Assembly: GCA_947629395.1 (NCBI GenBank)
Contig: CANRDQ010000008.1
Location: forward strand, 1 to 39,916
Reading direction: 5' to 3'
From: an uncultured Bacilli bacterium
GTDB lineage: Bacteria; Bacillota_I; Bacilli_A; RF39; UBA660
Length of the DNA stretch: 39,916 nt
A program made the translations under genes and the position numbers. The first letter of the stretch is position 1; every line of letters begins with the position of its first letter. This document shows, in pieces, positions 25,304-33,743 of this stretch. A model generated the notes under the pieces. It saw only the letters and a program-made list of their open reading frames with translations, did no database searches and was not told where the DNA came from.

Positions 25304-26080
25304 TTATCTCCTAATATTTTGATAACCCTTTTTTAATGTTTTCACAAATGATTGTGGAATTTTTTTATTTACTTCCTGAATAAGATTTTCATCTAGTCCA
25401 TACATAGCTTCTGACATAGATCCAACAATACAAGCATTAGTATCTGTATCTCCTCCATAAGAAATAACTTTTTTAATACTTTCATCAAAACTATTAGAAG
25501 TAAAGAAAGCATATAGACAATTATCAAGAGTTTCCTGACAAGTAGTATTAAATTTAGTAAAGTCTTTATATTTTAAATCTATATTTAATTTTTTAATAAT
25601 TTCTTCTTTAGAGTAACCTTTTCTAGAAAGAAAAATAATCATAGCAATAATAGTAGCACTATCTATAGCTTCTTTAGAATTATGAGAAGGACTAGTCGCT
25701 AGATAAGCATTTTTAACTACATCTTCTTCAGTATCAAATAAATATCCTACTGGTGAAATTCTCATCATAGCCCCATTACCAGTACTTGTTCCTTGATAAT
25801 TACCATTTACCCATTTAATAAATCCTGGTGAAAAAGAAGTCTTAAAATATGGTGAAAAATCAGGTTTATAATCTATAAAATCTTTTCCATATTTTTTTAA
25901 ACTTTCCTCATAATCCTTTTTTTGTAAAATAGCATCCAATATTGCCACAGTTAAAATAGAATCATCACTAAAAAAGCCATTTTCAGGTATTAAAGTTTCA
26001 CATTCTATATTTTTAATACCTTTTAATTGTGAAAATTCATAAATTGAACCTGCGATATCACCAATAATTGCTCCATACAT
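25304..26080 (-). CDS. ADP-ribosylglycohydrolase family protein
   Basis: The family removes ADP-ribose from proteins or small molecules using two Mg ions. The 258-residue protein has MYGAIIGDIAGSIYEF at the start, FFSDDSILTVAILDAI (metal-binding DD), GNGAMMRISPVGYL, a conserved SPSHNSKEAI, and GGDTDTNACIVGSM (metal-binding D-T-D) near the end, all typical. The ATG at 26080 follows GAGGTG; 14 codons of open frame upstream are in fact the tail of the purF remnant. A weak AT-rich hairpin at 25292-25309 may end transcription. The target is unknown. Confidence 0.9.
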   Translation of the reverse strand: MYGAIIGDIAGSIYEFSQLKGIKNIECETLIPENGFFSDDSILTVAILDAILQKKDYEESLKKYGKDFIDYKPDFSPYFKTSFSPGFIKWVNGNYQGTSTGNGAMMRISPVGYLFDTEEDVVKNAYLATSPSHNSKEAIDSATIIAMIIFLSRKGYSKEEIIKKLNIDLKYKDFTKFNTTCQETLDNCLYAFFTSNSFDESIKKVISYGGDTDTNACIVGSMSEAMYGLDENLIQEVNKKIPQSFVKTLKKGYQNIRR

Positions 26081-26084
26081 GTTA

Positions 26085-26283
26085 TCACCTCTTTTTATAA
26101 AAATTAATTTTACTAGATTCAAAACGATCTTTATCTATATTTTCAGGTACCTCAATTGGATATTTACTAGTAAAACATCCATTACATAAATTGTCAACAT
26201 AACAATTCTTAGTAATTTCTCTTAAAATCTTTAAACTTAAATATTCCAAATACTCCACATTCTTCTTTTAATTTATCAAACAT
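26085..26283 (-). pseudogene. purF: Remnant of amidophosphoribosyltransferase gene (purF), central part deleted
   Basis: PurF makes phosphoribosylamine, the first step of purine synthesis. On the minus strand, AGGAGG precedes an ATG at 26283, and the frame reads MFDKLKEECGVFGIF, which is the start of PurF with its catalytic Cys. It then breaks and stops at 26209-26211. In another frame the sequence YLSLKILREITKNCY and then CNGCFTSKYPIEVP runs to TGA at 26085-26087, which is the C-terminal end of PurF. Some 430 residues between the two are gone. The join lies near 26240, where both sides would have read close to GAATATTTA, so it looks like a deletion at a short repeat. The end of the remnant still provides the ribosome-binding site of the next gene. 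Confidence 0.8.
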
Positions 26284-26302
26284 CAATACAACCTCCTAAA
26301 AG

Positions 26303-26328
26303 TAAAAAAAGCTTAGATAATCTAAGCT
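26303..26328 (-). terminator. Intrinsic terminator of the superoxide reductase operon
   Basis: The stem AGCTTAGAT / ATCTAAGCT is followed on the minus strand by seven U. It lies just before the purF remnant. Confidence 0.9.
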
Positions 26329-26701
26329 ATTTAATTTCGTTTTTCCAAAGTCCATGCTTATTACAGTAAGCATATAAAGTTCCTTTTTTATTATCAAAAG
26401 TAACTACCGCATCTTTTCCAGGTTCTAAATAGAAATATTCTTCACTGTTATCAGTTACTAAACCAATCCATTCAATATAATGTTCATCTTCCATAACATG
26501 ATTAACAGAAACTTCAAGTTTACCATTCTTTACTTCATAATTTGGAATATGCTTTTCAAAAGCAGCATCAACAGAATTAGCCTTAACTGTTTCCATTGAT
26601 TTTCCACAACATACAATACCACAATCTTTACAATGACAATCTTTAATAACTTTAACTAAAGATTTACAACTAGGACATTGCTTTAATAATAATTCTTTCA
26701 T
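26327..26701 (-). CDS. dfx: Desulfoferrodoxin (superoxide reductase, two-iron type)
   Basis: Superoxide reductase turns superoxide into hydrogen peroxide in anaerobes without making oxygen. The 124-residue protein has both iron sites: an N-terminal desulforedoxin-like centre (Cys9, Cys12, Cys31 and Cys32) and the catalytic centre with His51, His68, His74, Cys113 and His116 (FEKH, VNHVMEDEH, YCNKHGLW). The Glu-Lys pair that guides superoxide is at 49-50. Its ATG lies three bases after the stop of the FAD oxidoreductase gene, so the two form an operon. It marks an oxygen-sensitive lifestyle. Confidence 0.95.
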   Translation of the reverse strand: MKELLLKQCPSCKSLVKVIKDCHCKDCGIVCCGKSMETVKANSVDAAFEKHIPNYEVKNGKLEVSVNHVMEDEHYIEWIGLVTDNSEEYFYLEPGKDAVVTFDNKKGTLYAYCNKHGLWKNEIK

Positions 26702-26703
26702 AA

Positions 26704-28101
26704 TTACATCTCCTTATTCTTTAATATATCTCTAGCCGCAATTAAACCAGTCGCAGCTGCTGTAACAATATTTCCTGCTTTTCCAGCTCCATCACCAATA
26801 AAGTAAATATTTTTATCTTTTAATTTCATATTATTATCAGTTTCAATTTCATTACTGAAGAATTTTATTTCTGGTCCATAAAGAAGTGTTTCTCCATTAT
26901 TAACCCCAGGTATAATCTTATCTAAAGTCTCAAGACCCTCTAATATATTTATTATAATTCTATGAGGTAATACTAAAGCTAAATCACCCGCTACTACATC
27001 TTTTAAAGTAGGCTCTACAAACCCTTTTTTAATACGTTCCATTGTACTTCTTCTTCCTAGTTTTAAATCTCTAAGAGACTGAACTATAGGTTTACCATCA
27101 CCTAATGTATTAGCAATCTTCGCAATACTTTCTCCATATTCACGAGTATTAGTAACAGGCTCTGTTAAAGTTACTTTAGAAATAAAAGCAAAGTTTGAAT
27201 TATTAGATTTTATTTCCTTTAAAGCATGACCATTAACACAAATATAACCATTATAATTTTCTTTCGCAACAAAACCTCCAGGATTAGTACAGAAAGTTCT
27301 TATTTGATTATTATAGGTATCAGTCTTTATAAATATAGTTGGATCATATATCACATTAGTAATAGGATCTAGAATTTCTTTTCTAACTTCTACTCTAACT
27401 CCAATTTCAATACTTTGAGAAGTATAATCAATATTATATTTTTCAGCAAGTTCTTGAACCCATTTAGCCCCCGTTCTACCTGGTGCCACTACAACACATT
27501 TTCCTTTTAATGTTTTAGTGTCATTTCCAGTTTTATACTCTACTGTATATTCATCATTTTCTTCACAAATATCAGTAACATCAGCATTATCCATTATTTC
27601 TACATTATTATTTTTTAAATAATCAGTAAAATCTTGAATATATTTTGGTAACATATCACTACCAAGATGTTTTTGTTTAATTACAAGTAAACTTGCTCCG
27701 ATTCTCGCAATCTTACCTTCTAATTCTTTAGCTTCATCCATATTAGTAGGATAAACATCAGAATTCATATTAAATTTATTAAAAATTTCTTCTGTATCAT
27801 CTATAATTTTAAATGCTTCACTTCTATCCATATATTTGAATAAATCTGATTTACCAAGTTTAGGTATAAAATTAAGTTTACCATCAGAGAAAGTACCTGC
27901 TCCTCCAAATCCAGAAAGTATAGCGCAAGGCTTACAGTTTACACACTTTCCATCTTTACTTTTATTCATAGGACAAAATCTTCTATTCGCAACTTTTCCT
28001 TTATCTAATAATAATATTTTTAAATTTTTATTTTTCTCAGATAATTCATAAGCTGTGAATAAACCTGCTGGACCAGCACCTATTATAATTACATCATACA
28101 T
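26704..28101 (-). CDS. FAD-dependent oxidoreductase (COG2509-like)
   Basis: The 465-residue protein has an N-terminal FAD-binding Rossmann fold (MYDVIIIGAGPAGLFTAYELS, residues 1-21), a cysteine-rich stretch (RRFCPMNKSKDGKCVNCKPC) followed by GFGGAGTFSDGKLNF, a second dinucleotide motif (CVVVAPGRTGAKWV), and the C-terminal FAD motif IYFIGDGAGKAGNIVTAAATG. This is the pattern of uncharacterised FAD dehydrogenases of COG2509. It is the first gene of the operon with superoxide reductase. It could pass electrons to that enzyme, although this is inferred from position. GGTGAT lies upstream of the ATG. Confidence 0.88.
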   Translation of the reverse strand: MYDVIIIGAGPAGLFTAYELSEKNKNLKILLLDKGKVANRRFCPMNKSKDGKCVNCKPCAILSGFGGAGTFSDGKLNFIPKLGKSDLFKYMDRSEAFKIIDDTEEIFNKFNMNSDVYPTNMDEAKELEGKIARIGASLLVIKQKHLGSDMLPKYIQDFTDYLKNNNVEIMDNADVTDICEENDEYTVEYKTGNDTKTLKGKCVVVAPGRTGAKWVQELAEKYNIDYTSQSIEIGVRVEVRKEILDPITNVIYDPTIFIKTDTYNNQIRTFCTNPGGFVAKENYNGYICVNGHALKEIKSNNSNFAFISKVTLTEPVTNTREYGESIAKIANTLGDGKPIVQSLRDLKLGRRSTMERIKKGFVEPTLKDVVAGDLALVLPHRIIINILEGLETLDKIIPGVNNGETLLYGPEIKFFSNEIETDNNMKLKDKNIYFIGDGAGKAGNIVTAAATGLIAARDILKNKEM

Positions 28102-28133
28102 CTAAATAAATCACCATTCCTTTTTCCGTATAC

Positions 28134-28142
28134 ATTATAACA
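28134..28142 (-). promoter_or_regulatory. Extended -10 promoter of the FAD oxidoreductase-dfx operon
   Basis: On the minus strand TGTTATAAT lies about 33 bases before the ATG. Confidence 0.65.
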
Positions 28143-28239
28143 AAATCTTTTATAAATGAAAAGAAAAACCCCTAAGATAATAAAATTTAATATAGCTCTC
28201 CACCACAATTTATATTATAATGATAATAGGAGGGAGTAT

Positions 28240-29145
28240 ATGACAAAAAGCCAAAAAAGAAAATTATTTACTACTTTATGTGCTTTAATAATTATAGGAA
28301 TAGCTTATGTTTTTAACTATGTAGATAAGTCATCCGCAATGCCAGATACTAATACAGAACCTGTGATTAAAATTGATGGTGAAGAGTTACAAGTATATTA
28401 TCTGAATGTTGGACAAGCCGATTCTATTTTTATTAAAGATCAAAATAAAAGTATGTTAATAGATGCTGGAAACAATGAAGATGGACAAAATATTGTTGAT
28501 TATTTAAAAGAATTAGGTATTTCTAAAATAGACTATGTTATTGGAACTCATGCTCATGAAGATCATATCGGCGGAATGGATGATATTATTAGAAATTTTG
28601 AAATAGAAAGATTCTATATGCCTGATGCCGTAACTACAACCAAAACATTTGAAGAAGTTTTAGATAGTTTAGAAGAAAAATCTATAGAAATTAGTATTCC
28701 TAAAGAAGATGAAGAACTAACTTTAACTAATGCTAAAATAAAATTCTTATATTCAGGAACTAATACTAGTGATTTAAATAATACTTCAATAGTTTTAAAA
28801 TTAACTTATGGTAACAATAAATTTTTATTTATGGGAGATGCTACCGATAGTACAGAAAAGAAAATATTAAATAAAGATTTAAAAAGTGATGTCTTAAAAG
28901 TAGGGCATCATGGTTCACAATATAGTTCCACAGAAGAGTTTTTAGATAAAGTAAATCCAACTTACGCTATTATATCTGTAGGAACTCCAAATAGTTATGA
29001 TCATCCTAAAGAAATAACCTTAACTAAATTAAAAGAAAGAAATATTAAGTTATATAGAACAGATCAAGATGGAACGATTATTGCTACTAGTGATGGTAAC
29101 AATATAAAGTTTACAACTAATAATATAGATTTGGATGGTAGATAA
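28240..29145 (+). CDS. ComEC-like metallo-beta-lactamase-fold hydrolase, membrane-anchored
   Basis: The 301-residue protein starts with a basic N-terminus and one hydrophobic segment (TTLCALIIIGIAYVFNY, about 11-27), so its enzyme domain lies outside the membrane. The domain resembles the C-terminal hydrolase part of the DNA-uptake protein ComEC: YYLNVGQADSIFIK, MLIDAGNN, THAHEDHIGGMDD (HxHxDH at 104-109), FLFMGDAT, and VGHHGSQYSS. The ATG at 28240 is chosen because AGGAGGGAG lies just before it, with TATAAT at 28216-28221. It is followed by a DUF3006 gene, a common neighbour of such proteins. Nuclease or nucleotide-binding action is inferred from the ComEC relation. Confidence 0.88.
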   Translation: MTKSQKRKLFTTLCALIIIGIAYVFNYVDKSSAMPDTNTEPVIKIDGEELQVYYLNVGQADSIFIKDQNKSMLIDAGNNEDGQNIVDYLKELGISKIDYVIGTHAHEDHIGGMDDIIRNFEIERFYMPDAVTTTKTFEEVLDSLEEKSIEISIPKEDEELTLTNAKIKFLYSGTNTSDLNNTSIVLKLTYGNNKFLFMGDATDSTEKKILNKDLKSDVLKVGHHGSQYSSTEEFLDKVNPTYAIISVGTPNSYDHPKEITLTKLKERNIKLYRTDQDGTIIATSDGNNIKFTTNNIDLDGR

Positions 29146-29146
29146 A

Positions 29147-29368
29147 ATGAAATATGCAATTGATAGAATAGAAAATAATATCGCAGTCTTACAAAATTTA
29201 GAAACATCTGAAATAAAAGAAATAAATATAGATAATTTACCCCATAATATTAAAGAAGGAAGTATTTTAACTCTTAAAGATAATAAATACCAACTAGATA
29301 TAGAAGAAGAAAGACAAAGAAGACAAAATCTTTTAGAAAGATTTAATCGTTTAAAGAAAAAAGACTAA
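29147..29368 (+). CDS. DUF3006 family small protein
   Basis: The 73-residue protein starts MKYAIDRIENNIAVLQNLE, which is typical of DUF3006, has a beta-rich first half, and ends in a charged helix (EEERQRRQNLLERFNRLKKKD). The ATG at 29147 is preferred over an ATG at 29135, because the family starts there and GGATGG lies at the right distance. It follows the ComEC-like gene with a one-base gap and overlaps the next gene by one base, so translation is coupled. The function is unknown. Confidence 0.8.
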   Translation: MKYAIDRIENNIAVLQNLETSEIKEINIDNLPHNIKEGSILTLKDNKYQLDIEEERQRRQNLLERFNRLKKKD

Positions 29369-29640
29369 TGTTCAAAAAGATTTTTAAAGTTATAGTCATT
29401 CTTTCTTTTATTCCTTATATAGTAGTTATCTATAGTATTATTCATAATTTATTTACAGGAGTTGCTTATAGAGAGTTAGTTTCCACTTCATTTGGTTTAG
29501 AAAATGAATTACTAGGAATAGCTAATTATTTAAAATATTGTTTTAACAACTCATATTTTGGAACTTTTACTGGTTATCTAGTTGCATTTTGTTTAATTTT
29601 ACAAATAATATACTTATGTATGAAATTTGTAAAAAAGTAA
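29368..29640 (+). CDS. Small membrane protein
   Basis: The 90-residue protein has two hydrophobic segments (about 5-27 and 67-86) joined by an outer or inner loop of some 40 residues. Its ATG overlaps the TAA of the DUF3006 gene (TAATG), so it belongs to the same operon. I do not recognise the family. Confidence 0.65.
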   Translation: MFKKIFKVIVILSFIPYIVVIYSIIHNLFTGVAYRELVSTSFGLENELLGIANYLKYCFNNSYFGTFTGYLVAFCLILQIIYLCMKFVKK

Positions 29641-29665
29641 ATAATAATACAGGAAAGGTGATAAT

Positions 29666-30559
29666 ATGAAAAAAGTTGTTATAATTGGCTGTGGTAATGT
29701 GGGGATAACTTATGCTTATTCTTTAATTAGTACAAAGATGGATATTGATGAAATTGTCTTAATAGATAAAAATCAAGATAAGTTAAAAGGTGATTATCTA
29801 GATTTATCTCATAGCTTATATTATAGTGAAAACAATATAAATCTAAAAATAGGAGATTATCAAGATGTTGAGGACGCCGATATTATCTGTATTACTGCTG
29901 GAATTAGCCAAAATAAAAATACTTCTAGATTAGATGATATCGAAGATACTAAAAAAATATTTAAAGATATTACAGATAATATTAAAAAATATAATTTTAA
30001 AGGTATTTATTTAATTGCTAGTAATCCTAATGATGTAATGTGTTATGCTATAAAGAAATATTTAAATTATGATCCTCAGAAAATTTTAGGTAGTGGTATT
30101 AGTTTAGATACTTCTAGATTAATGAATATCATATCTAAAAAAGTTCCAGGTGAAATAGAAGGTTATGTTTTAGGAGAACATGGCAGTAGTGCTTTTATAC
30201 CTTGGAGTCATGTTTATATTAATAATGAAGAAGCTAACAAAGTTTTTACTAAAGAAGATTTTAGTGAGATTTTAGATGAAGTTCATAATGTCAGTAGAGA
30301 AATAATTAATCATAAACAAGCTACTTTCTATGGAGTATCAACTTGTTTATGTAAAATTACTAAATGTATTTTAAATAATATAAATATGGTAATGCCTCTA
30401 TCTTGTTATGATGAAAAAAATGATGTCTTTATTGGTAATGTAGCAGAAATCAATGAGAATGGTTTAAAAGAAGTAAAACATTTAGATTTATCAGTAGAGG
30501 AAGAAGAATTATATAAAAATTCAGTAGAAGTTATCAAAGAATATACAGAAAAGTTATAA
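29666..30559 (+). CDS. ldh: L-lactate dehydrogenase family protein
   Basis: The enzyme reduces pyruvate to L-lactate with NADH, a fermentation end step. The 297-residue protein has the NAD site VVIIGCGNVGITYAYSL (4-20), the specificity loop ITAGISQNKNTSRLDD with Gln at the position that marks LDH rather than malate dehydrogenase, SNPNDVMCY, SGISLDTSRL (substrate-binding Arg), and GEHGSSAFIPWSHV with the catalytic His. It is some 15-20 residues shorter than typical LDH and rather divergent (ISQNKNTS in place of APQKPGET), so a related 2-hydroxyacid as substrate is possible. AGGAAAGGTGAT precedes the ATG. Confidence 0.88.
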   Translation: MKKVVIIGCGNVGITYAYSLISTKMDIDEIVLIDKNQDKLKGDYLDLSHSLYYSENNINLKIGDYQDVEDADIICITAGISQNKNTSRLDDIEDTKKIFKDITDNIKKYNFKGIYLIASNPNDVMCYAIKKYLNYDPQKILGSGISLDTSRLMNIISKKVPGEIEGYVLGEHGSSAFIPWSHVYINNEEANKVFTKEDFSEILDEVHNVSREIINHKQATFYGVSTCLCKITKCILNNINMVMPLSCYDEKNDVFIGNVAEINENGLKEVKHLDLSVEEEELYKNSVEVIKEYTEKL

Positions 30560-30582
30560 ATTCAATAACTTTTCTTTTTTTT
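30549..30582 (+). terminator. Intrinsic terminator of ldh
   Basis: The stem AAAAGTTAT / ATAACTTTT covers the ldh stop codon and is followed by a T-rich run. Confidence 0.85.
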
Positions 30583-30630
30583 ATGGTCAAATAAATATTT
30601 ATATTGTACAATAAAGTAAAGGAGAGAAAA

Positions 30631-32943
30631 ATGAAGGAAAGATTAGAAAAAGTCCTAAATAAAGCAAGTGATTATTTATCTTTTGAAGATATTTGTTTTA
30701 AAGTAGGCGCTGTAACAGAAGAGGATAAAAAAGAGGTAGAAGAGTATATTAGTGAAGCATTAGAAAATTATGATATGAATGAACAAGATGGTAATTTTAT
30801 GTTAATGCGAAAAACATCAATGCGTAAAGGAATTTTTCAAACTCAAAAAGATAGAAATATAGTTTTGGTTGGAGAACAAGAATTTACTGTAGAAGATAAG
30901 GATAAAAATGGTGCTATTGACGGTGATGAAGTTTTAATTAATATTCCTTATTTACAAAATAGAAAAAAACCTAGTAAAAGAAAGAAAAAACAAAAAAGAC
31001 TTAATGAAGTAACAGTTGAAAAAATAATAGATAGAGATATAAATTTTGTCATGGGACAAGTTTATCAAAAAGATGGCCAGTATTATTTAAGAGCTGATGA
31101 TAGAGATTTACGTAGTTTAAAGTTTGTCTTACCAGGATCTGATTATACACCTGGGGAAAAATTATTTGTTCGTGCTAATCAAGATGAAGAATCTCTCCAA
31201 ACGGGAATTTATAATGCCACTGTGCAAGATAGAATAGGCTTCAAAGGTGAGCCAGAAGTTGATATTGAAACAGAAGCCTATAAACTAGGTATCTATAAAG
31301 GATTTTCTCCTGAAACTCTAAGTGAAGTAGAAAAAGTACCAGTAGTAGTAACAGAAGAAGATAAAAAAGGAAAAGCTGATTTAACTAATTGGGAAATATT
31401 CACTATAGATGGTGATGATACTAAAGATATAGATGATGCTATCTCCTTATATGAAGATGAAAATGGAAATATGGTATTAGGTGTACATATAGCTTATCCT
31501 GCTTATTATATAGAAAGAGGAAGTGCTACTTACAAAGAAGCTTTATACAAAGGAACTAGTTGTTATCCAACTAGTAGTAGAGTATTTCCTATGTTACATC
31601 CTAAATTATCAAATGGAATCTGTTCATTAAATCCTCAAGTAGAACGTTTAGCTGTTTCTTATGTAATGACTTTTGATAAAAATGCTAATTTACTAGATTA
31701 TGATATCTTTGAAAGTGTTATTAAATCTGATATTCAAATGACTTATAAAAAAGTAAATGATTTATTAGAAAAAGGAATTGTTCATGAAGGATATGAAAAA
31801 CATAAAGAAACACTTATGAAGATGAAAGAATTTTCTGATAAACTTAGAGCTAAAAGAATAGCTAGAGGAGCTTTAATGTTTGAAACAGAAGAAATAAAAA
31901 TCAGCCTAGATGATGAAGGAAAAGTAGAAAAAATAGGCAAGAGAGGAACTACTACTTCTGATAAAATTATTGAATCATTTATGGTTGCTTCAGCAGAAGC
32001 CTATGCTAGTTTTTGTCAAAAAAATAACGTACCTTGTGTTTATAGAAATCATGATATTCCATTTCAATTTAAAATGAATAAATACTTAGATTTATTAAAA
32101 CTATTAGGTATAGATTATCCTGACAAAGTAAAAGTTAGTAATCCTTTAAGTATTCAAAAACTAGCTAAATATATTAGTCAAGAAGATGATATGTCTCAAG
32201 TATTAGTAACTAGATTTATTAGATGTTTAAAGAAAGCTGATTATGGAGTACATAATATTGGTCATAGTGGACTAGCTAGTAAAGGACATTGCCCTAATAC
32301 TTCCCCAATGAGAAGAGGACCTGATTTTGTTGGACAATTTGCTTTAAAAGAGATAGTGCTAGATAGAATCAATTCTCAACAAATAGCTGATAAAATTGAA
32401 AGTAGAATACCAGCTTTAAAGAAAAAGAATGTTACTAATTTAAATGTCTCAGCAAATATGTTAAACTATAAAGATGAAAACTTAGTTTTAGTTCAAAAAG
32501 ATTGGAGTAAAGAAATTACCTCATTGACAAGCCATTTATCTAAAACTGAAGTACAAGCTAATAACTGTGAAAGAGAAGTTAACAAGATGAAAATAGCTGA
32601 AAAATTAAGTGAAGAAATAGGACAAGAATATTCGGGATTAATTATTGATATTGATAATAACAGTATATATGTACAATTAGATAATCTAGTAGAAGGAAAA
32701 GTACCAATTAGGGAATTACCTGGTAATCCTAAATATCAGTCAAAATTAAAATATGTTAAATCTCAAACAGGAGACAACTATTACATTGGTGATAAAGTTA
32801 CAGTAGCTGTTAAAAGAGCAAATAAACAACATAAAACAGTAGAATTTGAAATCAAAGATAAACAACAAGAAAATACTAAATGTAAAGAAAAAGTTTTAAA
32901 AAGAGAATCAGAGCCAAAAAGAAGAAATAGAAGAAAAAAATAG
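30631..32943 (+). CDS. Second, divergent RNase R/RNase II family protein
   Basis: The 770-residue protein has the layout of RNase R: an N-terminal helical part, two OB-like domains with a Lys-rich insert (RKKPSKRKKKQKR), the RNB domain with all four metal Asp in DGDDTKDIDDA (from about residue 260), an S1 domain (YSGLIIDIDNNSIYVQLD), and a basic tail (KRRNRRKK). Key positions differ from rnr at 4663: HIADVSYYV reads HIAYPAYYI, and the conserved HFTSPIRRYPDTTVHR block reads HCPNTSPMRRGPDFVGQF. The Arg pair is kept but the Tyr and His around it are not. It may have a different RNA target or a weaker activity. The ATG at 30631 follows AAAGGAGAG. It is monocistronic. Confidence 0.85.
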   Translation: MKERLEKVLNKASDYLSFEDICFKVGAVTEEDKKEVEEYISEALENYDMNEQDGNFMLMRKTSMRKGIFQTQKDRNIVLVGEQEFTVEDKDKNGAIDGDEVLINIPYLQNRKKPSKRKKKQKRLNEVTVEKIIDRDINFVMGQVYQKDGQYYLRADDRDLRSLKFVLPGSDYTPGEKLFVRANQDEESLQTGIYNATVQDRIGFKGEPEVDIETEAYKLGIYKGFSPETLSEVEKVPVVVTEEDKKGKADLTNWEIFTIDGDDTKDIDDAISLYEDENGNMVLGVHIAYPAYYIERGSATYKEALYKGTSCYPTSSRVFPMLHPKLSNGICSLNPQVERLAVSYVMTFDKNANLLDYDIFESVIKSDIQMTYKKVNDLLEKGIVHEGYEKHKETLMKMKEFSDKLRAKRIARGALMFETEEIKISLDDEGKVEKIGKRGTTTSDKIIESFMVASAEAYASFCQKNNVPCVYRNHDIPFQFKMNKYLDLLKLLGIDYPDKVKVSNPLSIQKLAKYISQEDDMSQVLVTRFIRCLKKADYGVHNIGHSGLASKGHCPNTSPMRRGPDFVGQFALKEIVLDRINSQQIADKIESRIPALKKKNVTNLNVSANMLNYKDENLVLVQKDWSKEITSLTSHLSKTEVQANNCEREVNKMKIAEKLSEEIGQEYSGLIIDIDNNSIYVQLDNLVEGKVPIRELPGNPKYQSKLKYVKSQTGDNYYIGDKVTVAVKRANKQHKTVEFEIKDKQQENTKCKEKVLKRESEPKRRNRRKK

Positions 32944-32963
32944 AAGTTGCAAAACTTCTTTTC
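32942..32963 (+). terminator. Intrinsic terminator of the second RNase R-like gene
   Basis: The stem AGAAGTT / AACTTCT with a GCAA loop is followed by TTTT. It overlaps the stop codon and lies two bases before the tRNA. Confidence 0.75.
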
Positions 32964-32964
32964 T

Positions 32965-33040
32965 GCCAGCTTAGCTCAATCGGTAGAGCAACGCCCTCGT
33001 AACGCGTAGGTTGAAGGTTCAAGTCCTTTAGTTGGCACCA
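32965..33040 (+). tRNA. tRNA-Thr, anticodon CGT
   Basis: The 76-base cloverleaf has acceptor GCCAGCT / AGTTGGC (one G-T pair), D arm GCTC / GAGC, anticodon loop CTCGTAA with CGT at 34-36, T arm GAAGG-TTCAAGT-CCTTT and an encoded CCA. The anticodon stem has one C-C mismatch next to the loop (positions 31 and 39). It reads ACG codons, which are rare in this AT-rich DNA. A T run follows the CCA. Confidence 0.95.
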
Positions 33041-33135
33041 TTTTTTGTTATAACATAATATTGTAGTAATTGTTTGTGTTAGAAAATATTCAAAATAATA
33101 ATTTTATAGGTAAATAAAAGTTAGGAAAATGGAAT

Positions 33136-33645
33136 ATGATAAGTGAAAAAAAGAATTTTAGTGATTTTGAAATTTATAACTATAAAAACCTAAATGAACA
33201 AATATTACAAGGAATGTTTAATATAGTTTATTACAATATGACTGGATTATCTCCTATAGATGAAAAAGCAAATGAAGTATATAATGAATGGAAAAATAAT
33301 TTACTTAAAAACAAAGAATTAAAAAGTTGTATTTTAGAAGATGAAAAAGTGTATGCCTATATTCAATATATAAAGGAACATAATATTGTCTGTATATGTG
33401 AGATAGAAATAGATAAAGAACATCAGGGAGATCATAAAACTTTTAAAGAATTGTTGAGAAGATTTGTGATTTCTGCAAACGTTAATAAAGATAGTATAGT
33501 GTATGGTCATATTAATTCTAACAATAAGCACTCATTAGAAGTATTTTCTAATATAGGATTTTATCACACTAAGAATAATAGATATGAAATTAAGGGTAAA
33601 GATTTATTAAAGTGGTTATCAGATAATATAATAAAACTATTTTGA
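33136..33645 (+). CDS. GNAT-fold acetyltransferase-like protein
   Basis: The 169-residue protein has a GNAT-like second half: YAYIQYIKEHNIVCICEIEIDKEHQG (beta strands 4 and the start of the acetyl-CoA loop), a helix (TFKELLRRFVISAN), then GHINSNNKHSLEVFSNIGFYHTKNNRYEIKG, which is the typical N-x-x-x-x-x-x-x-x-x-x-GF end of the fold. The usual Q/R-x-x-G-x-G/A acetyl-CoA loop is weak (HQGDHKTF). AGGA lies ahead of the ATG. The gap before it (33041-33135) shows no clear promoter. The substrate is unknown. Confidence 0.65.
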   Translation: MISEKKNFSDFEIYNYKNLNEQILQGMFNIVYYNMTGLSPIDEKANEVYNEWKNNLLKNKELKSCILEDEKVYAYIQYIKEHNIVCICEIEIDKEHQGDHKTFKELLRRFVISANVNKDSIVYGHINSNNKHSLEVFSNIGFYHTKNNRYEIKGKDLLKWLSDNIIKLF

Positions 33646-33649
33646 AATA

Positions 33650-33667
33650 TGTTCCAACCATGGAACA
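33650..33667. repeat. Perfect inverted repeat
   Basis: TGTTCCA and TGGAACA with a four-base centre (ACCA) lie between the GNAT gene and its terminator. No T run follows. It may be an operator site or an extra 3' hairpin. Confidence 0.6.
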
Positions 33668-33676
33668 CTTGTATAG

Positions 33677-33700
33677 AAGACTCAAATAAGTCTTTTTTTG
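33677..33700 (+). terminator. Intrinsic terminator of the GNAT gene
   Basis: The stem AAGACT / AGTCTT with a six-base loop is followed by a T run. Confidence 0.85.
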
Positions 33701-33743
33701 TTTTCAATTAGTTAACTTTTTTGTAAACTTGTGAATATCTCTA

